DNA of 50,064 nucleotides from an uncultured Alistipes sp. (GTDB lineage: Bacteria > Bacteroidota > Bacteroidia > Bacteroidales > Rikenellaceae), in contig CAJGEC010000013.1 in assembly GCA_904502285.1 (NCBI GenBank), positions 1-50,064 of the forward strand. Direction: 5' to 3'. The translations under genes and the position numbers were made by a program. Positions 25,668 through 34,780 of the stretch are shown one piece after another (the first letter of the stretch is position 1; each line of letters begins with the position of its first letter). The notes below the pieces were generated by a model. It saw only the letters and a program-made list of their open reading frames with translations, had not been told where the DNA came from and did not search any database.

Positions 25668-26384
25668 TTATTTTAGTGCGTTGTGTAGTCGTTTAGCAAC
25701 CTCCTCATAGGTCTCGCCTACTGAGCCGAGGTCACGACGGAAGCGATCCTTATCCATACGCTCGCCAGTAGCCTTATCCCACAAACGGCAAGTGTCGGGC
25801 GAGAGTTCGTCAGCAAGAACCAAGGAGCCATCAGTAGCACGACCAAACTCAATCTTGAAGTCTACAACGGTGATACCCGCCTTATTATAGAGCTCCGTAA
25901 CGAGGCTATTGATCTTTGCCGACATCTCATACAACTCCGAAAGCTCCTCATAACTCAACAGACCCAAGGCAACGGCGTGGTGGTCGTTGATGAGTGGATC
26001 ACCAAGGTCGCTACGACGCAAGCATAGGTCAAAAATGGTGTTCTCAGGAACAATACCCTCCTCCATATCGAGACGCTTAGCCATAGAGCCAGCCACAACA
26101 TTGCGCACGATGACCTCGACAGGCACGTGCTCAACAACACGGCACAACTGGCCATCGTCATCAACACGCTCAATGAAGTGCGTGTTGATGCCGTTGTCGT
26201 TGAGATAGCCGAGTACCATAGATGATATGTCACAAGTGAGACGACCCTTATTCAAGATGTTTGCTCGCTTGATGTCATAGAACGCCGTAATGTCGTCCTT
26301 GAAGCGCACAACAACATTGTCGGGGTTGTCGGTCTTAAAAATCTGCTTACTCTTACCCTCGTAGAGTAGTTCCATTTGCTTCAT
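25668..26384 (-). CDS. purC: SAICAR synthase
   Basis: This 238-residue ATP-dependent ligase joins aspartate to CAIR, step 8. The start MKQMELLYEGKSKQIFKT contains the GKSK ATP-binding signature. ITAFYDIKRA, VPVEVIVRNVVAGSMAKR and ADELSPDTCRLWD are family motifs, the last carrying metal- and substrate-binding acidic residues. The length is the usual bacterial one. It lies 5 bases after purL and 8 bases before purF. Confidence 0.98.
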   Translation of the reverse strand: MKQMELLYEGKSKQIFKTDNPDNVVVRFKDDITAFYDIKRANILNKGRLTCDISSMVLGYLNDNGINTHFIERVDDDGQLCRVVEHVPVEVIVRNVVAGSMAKRLDMEEGIVPENTIFDLCLRRSDLGDPLINDHHAVALGLLSYEELSELYEMSAKINSLVTELYNKAGITVVDFKIEFGRATDGSLVLADELSPDTCRLWDKATGERMDKDRFRRDLGSVGETYEEVAKRLHNALK

Positions 26385-26389
26385 AGTGG

Positions 26390-29300
26390 TTACTTTTTGA
26401 GGAAGTAATTTACTGCATTAGCGAAGATATCCTGAATCTTCTGACCGTGGATATTCTTCATAAGGTCACGCTCGTAACGCTCGGTGTGGCCCATCTTACC
26501 GAGGATCTGACCGCTTGGGTCAATGATACCCTCGATAGCAAAGCTTGAGCCGTTAGGGTTGTAAGGAGCGTCGGTAGTAGGACGATTCTCAGCATCTACA
26601 TACTGGAAGGCTACCTGACCATTGCGGAACAACTGCTCTGCCAACTCATCCGATACAACGAACTTACCCTCACCGTGGCTCACTGCGATTGAGTGGATAT
26701 CACCAATAGCGAACGAACTCAACCAAGGTGATGCAACGGTACCTACACGTGTAGAGACAATCTGCGAGATATGGCGATTGATATCGTTGCGGAAGAGGGT
26801 TGGAGAGGCCTTAGTCACCTTACCCAAGCGACCGTATGGCAACAAGCCCGACTTAACCAAAGCCTGGAAACCATTACAGATACCGAGCATCAAGCCGCCC
26901 CTATCCAACAAGGCGTGGATAGCATCTGCAACATCCTTATTATTCAATACGTTGGCGATGAACTTACCGCTACCATCTGGCTCATCACCAGCAGAGAAAC
27001 CACCACTAAGAGCCATAATGTGGCAGTTAGCAATATTCTCGGACATCTCCTTAATAGAGGCGATAACATCCTCACCCGTGAGGTTCTTAAATACCGACAT
27101 CACAACCTCCGCTCCAGCGCGCTCGAAGGCACGTGCAGTGTCGTAGTCGCAGTTAGTACCTGGGAATACTGGCAAGTAGACTCTTACCTTCTCCACAGCC
27201 TCGCCCTGGTACTCCTTAATATTGATACGGCCATCGCTGACACGTGTAGGCTCTCCGCTCTTGCCACGGTCGGCATAGACCTTAGTATATTTCTCTGTGT
27301 TGGCCTCCAACAACTCCTCCAATGGCAAGCGTGTGCCATTTACGAAGATAGCCTCCTCGTTGAGAGTCTGACCAATGAGTTCTGCGTTAGGGTGGTTCAA
27401 CGTTCTGCGGCTCTCAACAACAATAGAACCGTATGAGTAGTTGTACAACATCTCCTCGTCGCACTCCAACGATGCACCTACGTTGTTACCGAACGACATC
27501 TTAGCCACCGCCTCAGCAACACCACCAAAGCCTACTGCCCAACCAGAGACGATATCGCCCTGAGCAATCTTATCGCTTACATAGTCGAAGTTAGACTTCA
27601 ACTCATCGGTATTAGGCATATAGTTGGCAAGAGGTGTGTGGCGGATGATATAGATCTTATTGCCACCACTCTTGAACTCTGGGCTAATAACCGTACGAGC
27701 ATCTACAGTGGTAATACCGAAGGCCATAAGCATAGGAGGCACGTTGATATCACGGAAAGTTCCACTCATAGAGTCCTTACCTCCGATAGATGGAAGACCC
27801 AACTCAACCTGCATCTTCAAAGCACCAAGCAATGCCGAAAGTGGCTTACCCCAAGAGGTAGCATCGGTCATACGCTCGAAGTACTCCTGGTAAGAGAATC
27901 GCATATTCTCGTATCGAGCACCCGCAGCAACAACCTTAGCACAAGCATCGACTACGGCGTACGCTGCACCGTGGTATGGGCTCCACTTAGCGATATATGG
28001 GTTATAGCCATAAGCCATAATGCTGGCAGTATTGGTAAAGCCACGACCTACAGGGAGTTTCTGAACAGAGACCTGAGTCTCGGTACACTGTGTCTTACCA
28101 CCATAAGGCATCAACACGGTAGAGGCACCGATAGTAGAGTCGAACATCTCAATAAGGCCCTTCTGAGAGACTACATTGTCATCCGAAAGGTTATTCTTCA
28201 TACGCTTAGTGGTTGTAGCACCCTCGATCTTGCGCTCGAAAGGATTTACGTTCTCCACACCACCGATACGAATCTTTGTATAGTGCTTAGCACCTGCCGA
28301 GTCGATGAAGTCGCGTGAAAGGTCTACTACAACATCCTTGCCCCAGAACATACGCATACGGCGAGTGTCGGTAACATCAGCAACATAGGTTACCTCGACA
28401 TTCTCCTGATGGCAGAGCGACATAAAGAGCTCCATATCCTTGCGCTCGATAACCACTGACATACGCTCCTGAGACTCGCTAATAGCAAGCTCCGAATAGT
28501 TGAGACCCTTGTACTTTGTAGGCACACGGTCGAGGTAGATATCCAAGCCGTCGGTAAGCTCACCGATAGCAACGCTGACACCACCAGCACCAAAGTCGTT
28601 CGACTTCTTAATGAGGCGTGTTACATCGCCACGACGGAACAGACGAGCCAACTTACGCTCCTCAGGAGCATTACCCTTCTGTACCTCTGAGCTACACTCC
28701 TCCAAAGAACTGAGTGTATGCTCCTTAGACGAACCAGTAGCACCACCAACACCATCACGGCCTGTGCGACCACCAAGCAACAACACTACGTCGCCAGGAG
28801 CTGGACTCTCACGACGTACATTCTCTGCCTTAACAGCACCAACAACGGCACCTACCTCCAAACGCTTAGCAACATAGTCTGGGTGGTAAACCTCGCGAAC
28901 GTGGGTAGTAGCCAAACCAATCTGGTTACCATAGCTTGAGTAACCTGCAGCAGCCTTAGTAGAGATGATGCGCTGTGGCAACTTACCAGCCATAGTCTCA
29001 TCTACAGGCTTATAGATATCACCAGCACCAGTCACACGCATAGCCTGATATACGTAGCTACGGCCTGACAATGGGTCACGGATAGCGCCACCAAGACAGG
29101 TTGATGCACCACCGAATGGCTCAATCTCTGTTGGGTGGTTATGTGTCTCGTTCTTGAACTGCAACAACCAACGCTCCATAACGCCATCAACATCGACATT
29201 CACGAAGATAGAGCAAGCGTTGTTCTCCTCGCTCTGCTCCATATCATCGAGCTTGCCGTGCTTCTTGAGGTAGCGCGCACCAATAGTTGCAAGCTCCATC

Positions 29301-30097
29301 AAGCAGAGGCTCTTATTCTCGCGACCAAGCTCTGAGCGAATCTTGCGCATAAGGTCGAGCGACTCCTCGAACTCTGCCTTCATAAACGAATCGTCGAGGG
29401 TGATCTCCTCAATCTCGGTAGTAAAGGTAGTGTGGCGGCAGTGGTCGCTCCAATAGGTATCCAAGATACGCAACTCAGTCTCTACGGGGTCGCGACCCTC
29501 CTTCTGGAAGTAATTAACCACCTCGCGCAAGTCGTCGGCATTCATAGCCAAGCCATTCTCCTTGCAGTAAGGCGCCAAATCCTCCTCCTTCATATTGCGG
29601 AAGCCCTCCAACACGGCAACAGGCTTCACCTCTGCGCTCTCGTTATCGCTCAACACCTCAAGATTCTTCTTGCGAGACTCCACGGCGTTAATCAAATACT
29701 TCTCGATGCGTGCCATAGCCTCAGCATCGACGCTCTGGTCGAAAATGTAGAGGCGAGACGACTTAATCTTAACCTCGGCATTAGGCTCGATAAGGTGTAC
29801 GCAATCGACAGCCGATGCAGCACGCTGGTCGAACTGACCAGGCAAGAACTCTACGGCCAAGTATGGCATACCACACATATCGCACTCATCGGTAACAGAG
29901 TCGGTAACAACCTCACCAAATACCGAGTAGCGACTCTTCTCCAACAACTCATCCGAGAAGCCGAAGAGGTCATAAACATTTACAAAGCGAAGATGCTCGA
30001 TATTCAAGCCCAAATTGGTATTCAACTCGTGGCGTAGAGTATCGGCCTCCACCTGGAATCGAGAGTATTTCTCGACATATATGCGACGATTCTTCAT
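26390..30097 (-). CDS. purL: FGAM synthase, large single-chain PurL with glutaminase domain
   Basis: This 1235-residue enzyme converts FGAR to FGAM, step 4. It is the long form that fuses the synthetase and the PurQ-like glutaminase, so separate purS and purQ genes are not needed and none are present. An N-terminal PurS-like region is followed by a linker (EGRDPVETELRILDTYWSDHCRH), two AIR-synthetase-like halves (FKNETHNHPTEIEPFGGAST; LPSIGGKDSMSGTF) and a C-terminal glutaminase from about residue 985 (PVFPGTNCDYD). The nucleophile Cys is in GICNGFQAL and the catalytic His lies in AVSHGEGKF. It is 32 bases after purE. Confidence 0.98.
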   Translation of the reverse strand: MKNRRIYVEKYSRFQVEADTLRHELNTNLGLNIEHLRFVNVYDLFGFSDELLEKSRYSVFGEVVTDSVTDECDMCGMPYLAVEFLPGQFDQRAASAVDCVHLIEPNAEVKIKSSRLYIFDQSVDAEAMARIEKYLINAVESRKKNLEVLSDNESAEVKPVAVLEGFRNMKEEDLAPYCKENGLAMNADDLREVVNYFQKEGRDPVETELRILDTYWSDHCRHTTFTTEIEEITLDDSFMKAEFEESLDLMRKIRSELGRENKSLCLMELATIGARYLKKHGKLDDMEQSEENNACSIFVNVDVDGVMERWLLQFKNETHNHPTEIEPFGGASTCLGGAIRDPLSGRSYVYQAMRVTGAGDIYKPVDETMAGKLPQRIISTKAAAGYSSYGNQIGLATTHVREVYHPDYVAKRLEVGAVVGAVKAENVRRESPAPGDVVLLLGGRTGRDGVGGATGSSKEHTLSSLEECSSEVQKGNAPEERKLARLFRRGDVTRLIKKSNDFGAGGVSVAIGELTDGLDIYLDRVPTKYKGLNYSELAISESQERMSVVIERKDMELFMSLCHQENVEVTYVADVTDTRRMRMFWGKDVVVDLSRDFIDSAGAKHYTKIRIGGVENVNPFERKIEGATTTKRMKNNLSDDNVVSQKGLIEMFDSTIGASTVLMPYGGKTQCTETQVSVQKLPVGRGFTNTASIMAYGYNPYIAKWSPYHGAAYAVVDACAKVVAAGARYENMRFSYQEYFERMTDATSWGKPLSALLGALKMQVELGLPSIGGKDSMSGTFRDINVPPMLMAFGITTVDARTVISPEFKSGGNKIYIIRHTPLANYMPNTDELKSNFDYVSDKIAQGDIVSGWAVGFGGVAEAVAKMSFGNNVGASLECDEEMLYNYSYGSIVVESRRTLNHPNAELIGQTLNEEAIFVNGTRLPLEELLEANTEKYTKVYADRGKSGEPTRVSDGRINIKEYQGEAVEKVRVYLPVFPGTNCDYDTARAFERAGAEVVMSVFKNLTGEDVIASIKEMSENIANCHIMALSGGFSAGDEPDGSGKFIANVLNNKDVADAIHALLDRGGLMLGICNGFQALVKSGLLPYGRLGKVTKASPTLFRNDINRHISQIVSTRVGTVASPWLSSFAIGDIHSIAVSHGEGKFVVSDELAEQLFRNGQVAFQYVDAENRPTTDAPYNPNGSSFAIEGIIDPSGQILGKMGHTERYERDLMKNIHGQKIQDIFANAVNYFLKK

Positions 30098-30133
30098 AAT
30101 CGTTTTGTTTATTTTTTTCGAGATTATAACTTT

Positions 30134-30601
30134 CTACAACTCTGCCTGCAACACCTTCTCGGTCTGAGCCTTGCGGAAGGCAATCAAACGCTCCTCCAAA
30201 GCCTTGTCGGTGAGAGCGAAGATAGAGGCTGCGATAAGTGCAGCATTCTTAGCACCATTGATGGCTGTAGTTGATACTGGAATACCACCAGGCATCTGAA
30301 CAATTGAGAGCAAAGAGTCCATACCACCCAATGCCGAGGTCTTGATAGGTACACCGATAACAGGCACTGTAGTCAATGCTGCTGTAACACCTGCAACGTG
30401 TGCTGCACCACCTGCACCAGCAATGATAGCACCAATACCGCGCTCACGTGCTGACTCAGCATACTCAACCATAAGATGTGGGGTACGGTGTGCGCTAATC
30501 ACTCGCTTCTCATACTCGATACCCAACTCCTCCAATGTCTCGACTGCGGCCTTCATCACATCCCAGTCGCTGGTAGAACCCATAATAACTGCTACTTTCA
30601 T
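30134..30601 (-). CDS. purE: N5-CAIR mutase (PurE)
   Basis: This 155-residue octameric enzyme is the first gene of the purine operon. MKVAVIMGSTSDWDVMKAA carries the Ser-Asp substrate loop, VISAHRTPHLMVEYA holds the catalytic His, and IAGAGGAAHVAGV forms the other side of the site. The GSTSDWDVM and SAHRTP patterns are those of class I PurE, which needs PurK to make N5-CAIR. No purK is in the operon, so it is either elsewhere or the enzyme acts directly as an AIR carboxylase. Confidence 0.96.
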   Translation of the reverse strand: MKVAVIMGSTSDWDVMKAAVETLEELGIEYEKRVISAHRTPHLMVEYAESARERGIGAIIAGAGGAAHVAGVTAALTTVPVIGVPIKTSALGGMDSLLSIVQMPGGIPVSTTAINGAKNAALIAASIFALTDKALEERLIAFRKAQTEKVLQAEL

Positions 30602-30642
30602 AACTTAAAATATTATATATTTTCGAATTTAATTTTGTATTC

Positions 30643-30650
30643 CAAAGCTA
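30643..30650 (-). promoter_or_regulatory. Promoter (-7 box) of the purine operon
   Basis: TAGCTTTG on the minus strand matches TAnnTTTG and lies about 40 bases before purE, just downstream of a terminator hairpin. No clear -33 TTTG is seen, and no purine riboswitch or obvious operator was recognised. Confidence 0.5.
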
Positions 30651-30668
30651 CCCTTTTTCAAAAGGAAT

Positions 30669-30698
30669 GACCGCTAACACTCTAAGTATCAGCGGTCT
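30669..30698 (-). terminator. Terminator isolating the purine operon from the upstream unit
   Basis: GACCGCT and AGCGGTC form a 7-bp stem with a further partial pairing inside. A T-rich run (ATTCCTTTT) follows on the minus strand. It ends the short unit at 30713-30868. Confidence 0.75.
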
Positions 30699-30712
30699 AA
30701 CCTCTATATATC

Positions 30713-30868
30713 CTATTTTTCACAGCACTGTCTACCCACACCATAAGCACCCAACATCTGAATTGTTTGTCCGTGGTCGGTATCAAACATCGCAACCGTT
30801 TTGGTCACTCTCTTATGTTGCGTAACATATAACGCCTTTGGGTTGGGAATTACAATACTACTATTCAT
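30713..30868 (-). CDS. 51-codon small ORF of unknown function (or small RNA)
   Basis: An ATG-to-TAG frame of 51 codons begins MNSSIVIPNPKALYVTQHKR and ends near GAYGVGRQCCEK, with a Cys-Cys pair close to the C-terminus. It has no signal peptide or membrane segment, and I do not recognise a family. It has its own -7 box (TATCTTTG, 30873-30880) and its own terminator. The promoter is so close that the mRNA would be leaderless or nearly so. The alternative is a non-coding RNA of about 190 bases. The amino acid composition looks protein-like, but that is weak evidence at this length. Confidence 0.42.
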   Translation of the reverse strand: MNSSIVIPNPKALYVTQHKRVTKTVAMFDTDHGQTIQMLGAYGVGRQCCEK

Positions 30869-30872
30869 ACGA

Positions 30873-30880
30873 CAAAGATA
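30873..30880 (-). promoter_or_regulatory. Promoter (-7 box) of the 51-codon unit
   Basis: TATCTTTG on the minus strand matches TAnnTTTG and ends 4 bases before the ATG. The -33 position is T-rich but not TTTG. Confidence 0.5.
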
Positions 30881-30938
30881 GTATTTATTTCCCGATTAAA
30901 AAATAGCCTATTCCACTTTTTTCAACTTTTTTTCAACA

Positions 30939-31505
30939 TTATTTTTTGACGCATCGACGCCACCTCATATAACCCACTACTGCCAAGATGCAGTAAACTG
31001 CATAGAGCAAGGCAGTAAGAGGTATCTCTTTATAGAGATATAGACCAACACTGATGAGATCTACTACGAGCCAGACAAGCCACTGCTCGACTAACTTACG
31101 CGAAAGCATCCACATAGCAACGATACTCAACGCAGTGGACATAGAGTCAAAAAATGGGACTCGGCTATCAGTAAGCTCTGCAAGAACAAAATATATGGCT
31201 ACGTGTAGCACGACATAGGTAGCAACAAGAGGCAATACCCACTTAGTTGGGGTATGCTGTATCTCGATCTCTACCCTATCGCCCTTTTTGCGTTTCCAAA
31301 CCATCAGGCCATAGAGACCAGCCAGCACGTAGTATAGTTGCATCGCAGCATCGGCATATATTCCCGAATTGAGGTATAGCAAGCCGTGAACCATAGGCAT
31401 AATAGCACCCACAACCCACACCCAAATATTGGCTTTATACTCAAGCCACAGATAGAGAAATCCAAGGGCCGTACCTACGATTTGGAGCAACAATTTAAGT
31501 TCCAT
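30939..31505 (-). CDS. pnuT: PnuC-family vitamin transporter, probably the thiamine transporter PnuT
   Basis: This 188-residue inner-membrane facilitator has about seven hydrophobic segments and the PnuC-fold pattern, including YLNSGIYADAAMQLYYVLAGLYGLMVW and WLVWLVVDLISVGLYLYK (seen as consecutive motifs). PnuC homologues carry nicotinamide riboside, riboflavin or thiamine. Here the gene is 17 bases downstream of a TonB receptor whose leader holds a TPP riboswitch, so thiamine is the likely substrate (PnuT). That assignment is from context and from the known Bacteroidetes arrangement. No thiamine pyrophosphokinase gene follows. Confidence 0.88.
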   Translation of the reverse strand: MELKLLLQIVGTALGFLYLWLEYKANIWVWVVGAIMPMVHGLLYLNSGIYADAAMQLYYVLAGLYGLMVWKRKKGDRVEIEIQHTPTKWVLPLVATYVVLHVAIYFVLAELTDSRVPFFDSMSTALSIVAMWMLSRKLVEQWLVWLVVDLISVGLYLYKEIPLTALLYAVYCILAVVGYMRWRRCVKK

Positions 31506-31522
31506 ATATTTTTACTATCAAT

Positions 31523-33769
31523 CTAAAAATTCACAGTTACATTTGCCAATACATTGATTGGGGCTTGAGGGAAGTAGAAGGCCTCGTCGTAGCGCTCACC
31601 ATCCCACATATACGAGTAGCCATAACCATTTGACTCATACAATGTTGAGAAAAGGTTATTCACCGCCACACCAAAGCGCACTGAGCGGTTATCCTTCAGC
31701 ATTAGCGTATAGGCCACATCAAGGTTTGTCACACAGTAGGCATCGAGCGATAAAGCCTCCACTTCGTTATTGGTAAAATATTGTTTACCAACATATTGCG
31801 TATGCCACAACAGAGAGAATCCCTTAAAGTGGAAATCGGCAATCAGCGACCCTACGACAGAGGGCGAATAAGAGATTGTCTTTGTGCCGAGATTTTGACC
31901 ATAGGTTGGACTATCCTTCAACTGGTCCACATAGTCCAAAATCTTATTCTGCGACAGGGTGGCATTGGCCGACAGAGTGAGCCACTTCGTACTCTTCCAC
32001 GAGGCCATCAACTCCACTCCACGACGATAACTTCTATCGACATTTACATTAAGTGCGTCGTCACCATCGTTTACCATACCCGTAGCAACAAGTTGGTTAT
32101 GGTAGTACATATAGTAGAGATTAACACCGAGGGTCAGACGTGGCGCAATATAGTTGTAACCCAACTCGAAATCGATGAGTCGCTCAGGACTTGGATAGCC
32201 ATCATCATCGGAGAACATATAGCGGTCGGTAAAGTCGGAGCGTGTAGGCTCGCGGTGAGCCATAGCAACCGATGCAAAAACATTATGGCGATGGTGTATA
32301 TAACTGATACCCAGACGGGGATTAAAGAACGGATACTTCACATTCACATCGATAGGCTGCATATATACCCCCTCATCGCCCCAAATCGAATTATCGTTAG
32401 TTCCCCAAGCCTTGTAGCCCACGTAGCGGAACTGCAAGTCGCTAAATAGGTGTAGTTCGTTATCCACAAAACCCTTGAACAGAGTCCAGTCGGCACGTGC
32501 AAAGATATTGGCATCGTGCTTCACAACATCATTCTCATACCACTTACCAGCAACGTCGTTCGTGGCAAGACCATCCACCCACGACAACGTACCCCAGTGT
32601 GGCGAGGTGTAGTAGCTCCACGAGCCACCAAACGTAAGGTCGAGGGAGCGAGTACGATAGTTAGCCGATAGGTTCGCTCCGCCAATATGGGTGCGCATAA
32701 TCTTATGGCGAATCAAATCCGCCTGCTCCTTATCCGTAGTAAGATTAGTATAACCAGCCAACCACGCATCATCCTTATACTGGTTGTAATAGCCATAGCC
32801 ATAGGTGTAGAAGAGCGTTGAATTCAACCTCCACTTAGAGTTGAACTGATGGTCGATAACAAGTTGATTATTAATCTGGAGGTAGTTATCGGTCTGGTCG
32901 TCGTAATAATCTACGTGAGTACCATCAGCCAATGTAAATGGGCCATCCGAAGTGAAGTACTGGCCTGAGTCGTGATAGCGTCTGCCATAGAGTGCCATAT
33001 CCTCCTTCGACACTCCGTTATAGGTGAGATAGGTCTTTGCCGAGCCACCAAACGAGAGCAACTTAACCTTGGTATTCGAGCCATAGTAACCCACCTGAGC
33101 CATATAACTCTTTAGGTCGGTAGCACCACGCTCGATATATCCGTCGGAGCCGATATGTGTTATGCGGGCATCGACCACCCAGTGGTCGCGCATAAGGCCT
33201 GACGAGAGATGGAGGGCCTGCTTATTGGTGTTGTACGAGCCGTAGGATAGCACAGCTGAGCCCTTGAACTCTGGCGAGAGAGCATCGGTAGTCATCGACA
33301 CCGCACCGCCAAAAGCGCCCGAACCATTGGTCGAAACACCTGCACCACGTTGCACCTGCACACTACCCACCGAAGAGATCAAATCTGGCGTATCGTACCA
33401 ATACATAGAGTGCGAATCGGGATTATTCATCGCCACACCATTGATGGTGACATTTATTCGAGTAGCATCCGTACCACGAAGACGTATGGATGTAGCACCG
33501 ATGCCTATACCCGTCTCGTTAGTCGCTATGAGCGAAGGAGTTAAAGCGAGTGCCGAGGGTAGGTCATTACCATAACTTGAGCGCACAAGTTCTTCGCGCG
33601 AGAGGTTATCCTGAGCCACTGGCGTAGTACGTTTGGCGTATGTGGTGACAACCTCCACGGTCTCAACCTCATAGACCTTCGTAGTATCTACTTTTGGATA
33701 GTAGTCTTGTGCTTCGACCGTAGTCATTGCCGCACAGAGCAATAGGGTAAAAATAAAAAACCTTTTCAT
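31523..33769 (-). CDS. TonB-dependent outer-membrane receptor, probably for thiamine
   Basis: This is a complete 748-residue receptor. The signal peptide is residues 1-20 (ending VEAQ). A TonB-box-like segment VETVEVVTTYAKRT comes next, then a plug domain (about 50-165) with SIRLRGTDATRINVTINGV and VQVQRGAGVSTNGSGAFGGAV. A barrel follows, ending with a C-terminal Phe (NVTVNF). It is a stand-alone receptor, not a SusC. The TPP riboswitch in its leader and the pnuT gene behind it argue for thiamine or a thiamine phosphate as ligand. Expression should fall when TPP is plentiful. Confidence 0.95.
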   Translation of the reverse strand: MKRFFIFTLLLCAAMTTVEAQDYYPKVDTTKVYEVETVEVVTTYAKRTTPVAQDNLSREELVRSSYGNDLPSALALTPSLIATNETGIGIGATSIRLRGTDATRINVTINGVAMNNPDSHSMYWYDTPDLISSVGSVQVQRGAGVSTNGSGAFGGAVSMTTDALSPEFKGSAVLSYGSYNTNKQALHLSSGLMRDHWVVDARITHIGSDGYIERGATDLKSYMAQVGYYGSNTKVKLLSFGGSAKTYLTYNGVSKEDMALYGRRYHDSGQYFTSDGPFTLADGTHVDYYDDQTDNYLQINNQLVIDHQFNSKWRLNSTLFYTYGYGYYNQYKDDAWLAGYTNLTTDKEQADLIRHKIMRTHIGGANLSANYRTRSLDLTFGGSWSYYTSPHWGTLSWVDGLATNDVAGKWYENDVVKHDANIFARADWTLFKGFVDNELHLFSDLQFRYVGYKAWGTNDNSIWGDEGVYMQPIDVNVKYPFFNPRLGISYIHHRHNVFASVAMAHREPTRSDFTDRYMFSDDDGYPSPERLIDFELGYNYIAPRLTLGVNLYYMYYHNQLVATGMVNDGDDALNVNVDRSYRRGVELMASWKSTKWLTLSANATLSQNKILDYVDQLKDSPTYGQNLGTKTISYSPSVVGSLIADFHFKGFSLLWHTQYVGKQYFTNNEVEALSLDAYCVTNLDVAYTLMLKDNRSVRFGVAVNNLFSTLYESNGYGYSYMWDGERYDEAFYFPQAPINVLANVTVNF

Positions 33770-33818
33770 ACTCTATTTATATTAAGTTGAAAAGGGGCTT
33801 ATAAGATATGTCCAATCC

Positions 33819-33926
33819 CGGTCTCAGCATTACCCGTATCCGGTACAATGGGTGTAATCTCAGCCAACTTTGGTCGTCGCTCTACAACATACAGGCATAT
33901 CGCAACCCGCCTCATCAGCACCCCTT
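33819..33926 (-). ncRNA. TPP (THI-box) riboswitch
   Basis: The minus strand carries the THI-box blocks in order: GGGGTGCTGATGAGG, then GGCTGAGATTACACCC, then CGGATACGGGTAATGC, and finally GAGACCGGGA. GGGGTG can pair with CACCC to form P2. GCTGAGAT and the GGATAxGGGTAATGC segment correspond to the pyrimidine- and pyrophosphate-binding arms. It begins just after the transcription start and ends about 50 bases before the receptor start codon, so it probably controls translation or early termination of the thiamine-uptake operon. Confidence 0.9.
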
Positions 33927-33933
33927 AATGGTG

Positions 33934-33941
33934 CAAATATA
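33934..33941 (-). promoter_or_regulatory. Promoter (-7 box) of the thiamine-uptake operon
   Basis: TATATTTG on the minus strand matches TAnnTTTG and sits directly upstream of the riboswitch, so the leader starts with the THI-box. Confidence 0.65.
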
Positions 33942-33973
33942 GTAAAAAATCTCATCTACACCTACTTATTCAT

Positions 33974-34007
33974 AAAAAAAAGCCGACAACGCTTATTCGT
34001 CATCGGC
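33974..34007 (-). terminator. Terminator after rlmB
   Basis: On the minus strand GCCGATGACG pairs with GCGTTGTCGGC (33982-34007), followed by eight T. It is a textbook intrinsic terminator ending the rpe/ABC-F/rlmB operon. Confidence 0.9.
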
Positions 34008-34030
34008 ATTAAATTTACTGAAGTACCCCA

Positions 34031-34768
34031 CTACTCGGCATCACCAATACGCTGGCGTACCACCTCGAAGAGCATAATAGCGGCAGCTGCAGATACGTTC
34101 AACGACTCGGTATGGCCAATCAACGGAATAGCCAACTGCTCGTCACACATCTTCAAGACCTCCTTGGAGATACCCTTGTCCTCTGCACCCATAACGATAA
34201 CCGTAGGTTTACGAAGGTCGGCATCGTAGAGCAACTTCGTACTCTTCTCCGTAGCAGCAACAACCTGAAATCCCTCGGCCTGAAGAGCCTTCAACGTATT
34301 GCGAATAGATCCTACACGACACACAGGGATATTCTGCAACGCACCAGCCGACGAGCGGATAGCATCGCCATTCACTGGAGCAGAGTTCTTCAACGGAGTG
34401 ATAAGGCCGTGAGCACCTGCACACTCAGCAGAACGTGCGATACCTCCGAAGTTACGCACATCTGTAACACCGTCGAAGACCACGATAAGTGGAGTCTCAT
34501 CCTCAGGCACACGCTCCAAGATGTCGTTCAACTCGACATACTCGATAGCAGCAATCTGAGCCACAACGCCTTGATGATTACCACGAGTAAGGCGGTTAAG
34601 TTTCTCGATAGGCACCTCCTGCCAATGCAAATGGTGGCGTGCCATAAGGTCCTTCAAGTCGTTCATCAACTGGCCATCAGCACCCTTCTTCACATATATT
34701 CGCTCAATCTGCTTGCGGGCCTCGATAGCCTCAGCAACAGGGCGAATACCAAAAATAATGTTCTCCAT
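34031..34768 (-). CDS. rlmB: 23S rRNA 2'-O-methyltransferase (SpoU/TrmH family, RlmB-type)
   Basis: This 245-residue knotted methyltransferase has an N-terminal RNA-binding domain (about 1-80) starting IIFGIRPVAEAIEARKQIERI, the RlmB-type entry. The SPOUT motifs are VVFDGVTDVRNFGGIARSAECAGAHG (motif 1 region), TVIVMGAEDKGISKEVL (motif 2) and IPLIGHTESLNVSAAAAIMLFE (motif 3), each seen here in parts. It methylates a G ribose in 23S rRNA (G2251 in E. coli). Exact target assignment within the family is tentative. It follows the ABC-F gene by 12 bases. Confidence 0.92.
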   Translation of the reverse strand: MENIIFGIRPVAEAIEARKQIERIYVKKGADGQLMNDLKDLMARHHLHWQEVPIEKLNRLTRGNHQGVVAQIAAIEYVELNDILERVPEDETPLIVVFDGVTDVRNFGGIARSAECAGAHGLITPLKNSAPVNGDAIRSSAGALQNIPVCRVGSIRNTLKALQAEGFQVVAATEKSTKLLYDADLRKPTVIVMGAEDKGISKEVLKMCDEQLAIPLIGHTESLNVSAAAAIMLFEVVRQRIGDAE

Positions 34769-34780
34769 ACTCTCTTTATT

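Noticed and set aside
29432..30037. Plus-strand frames opposite purL (for example 201 codons here)
   Set aside because: They are antisense shadows of the strongly conserved purL gene; no start context or domain supports them.
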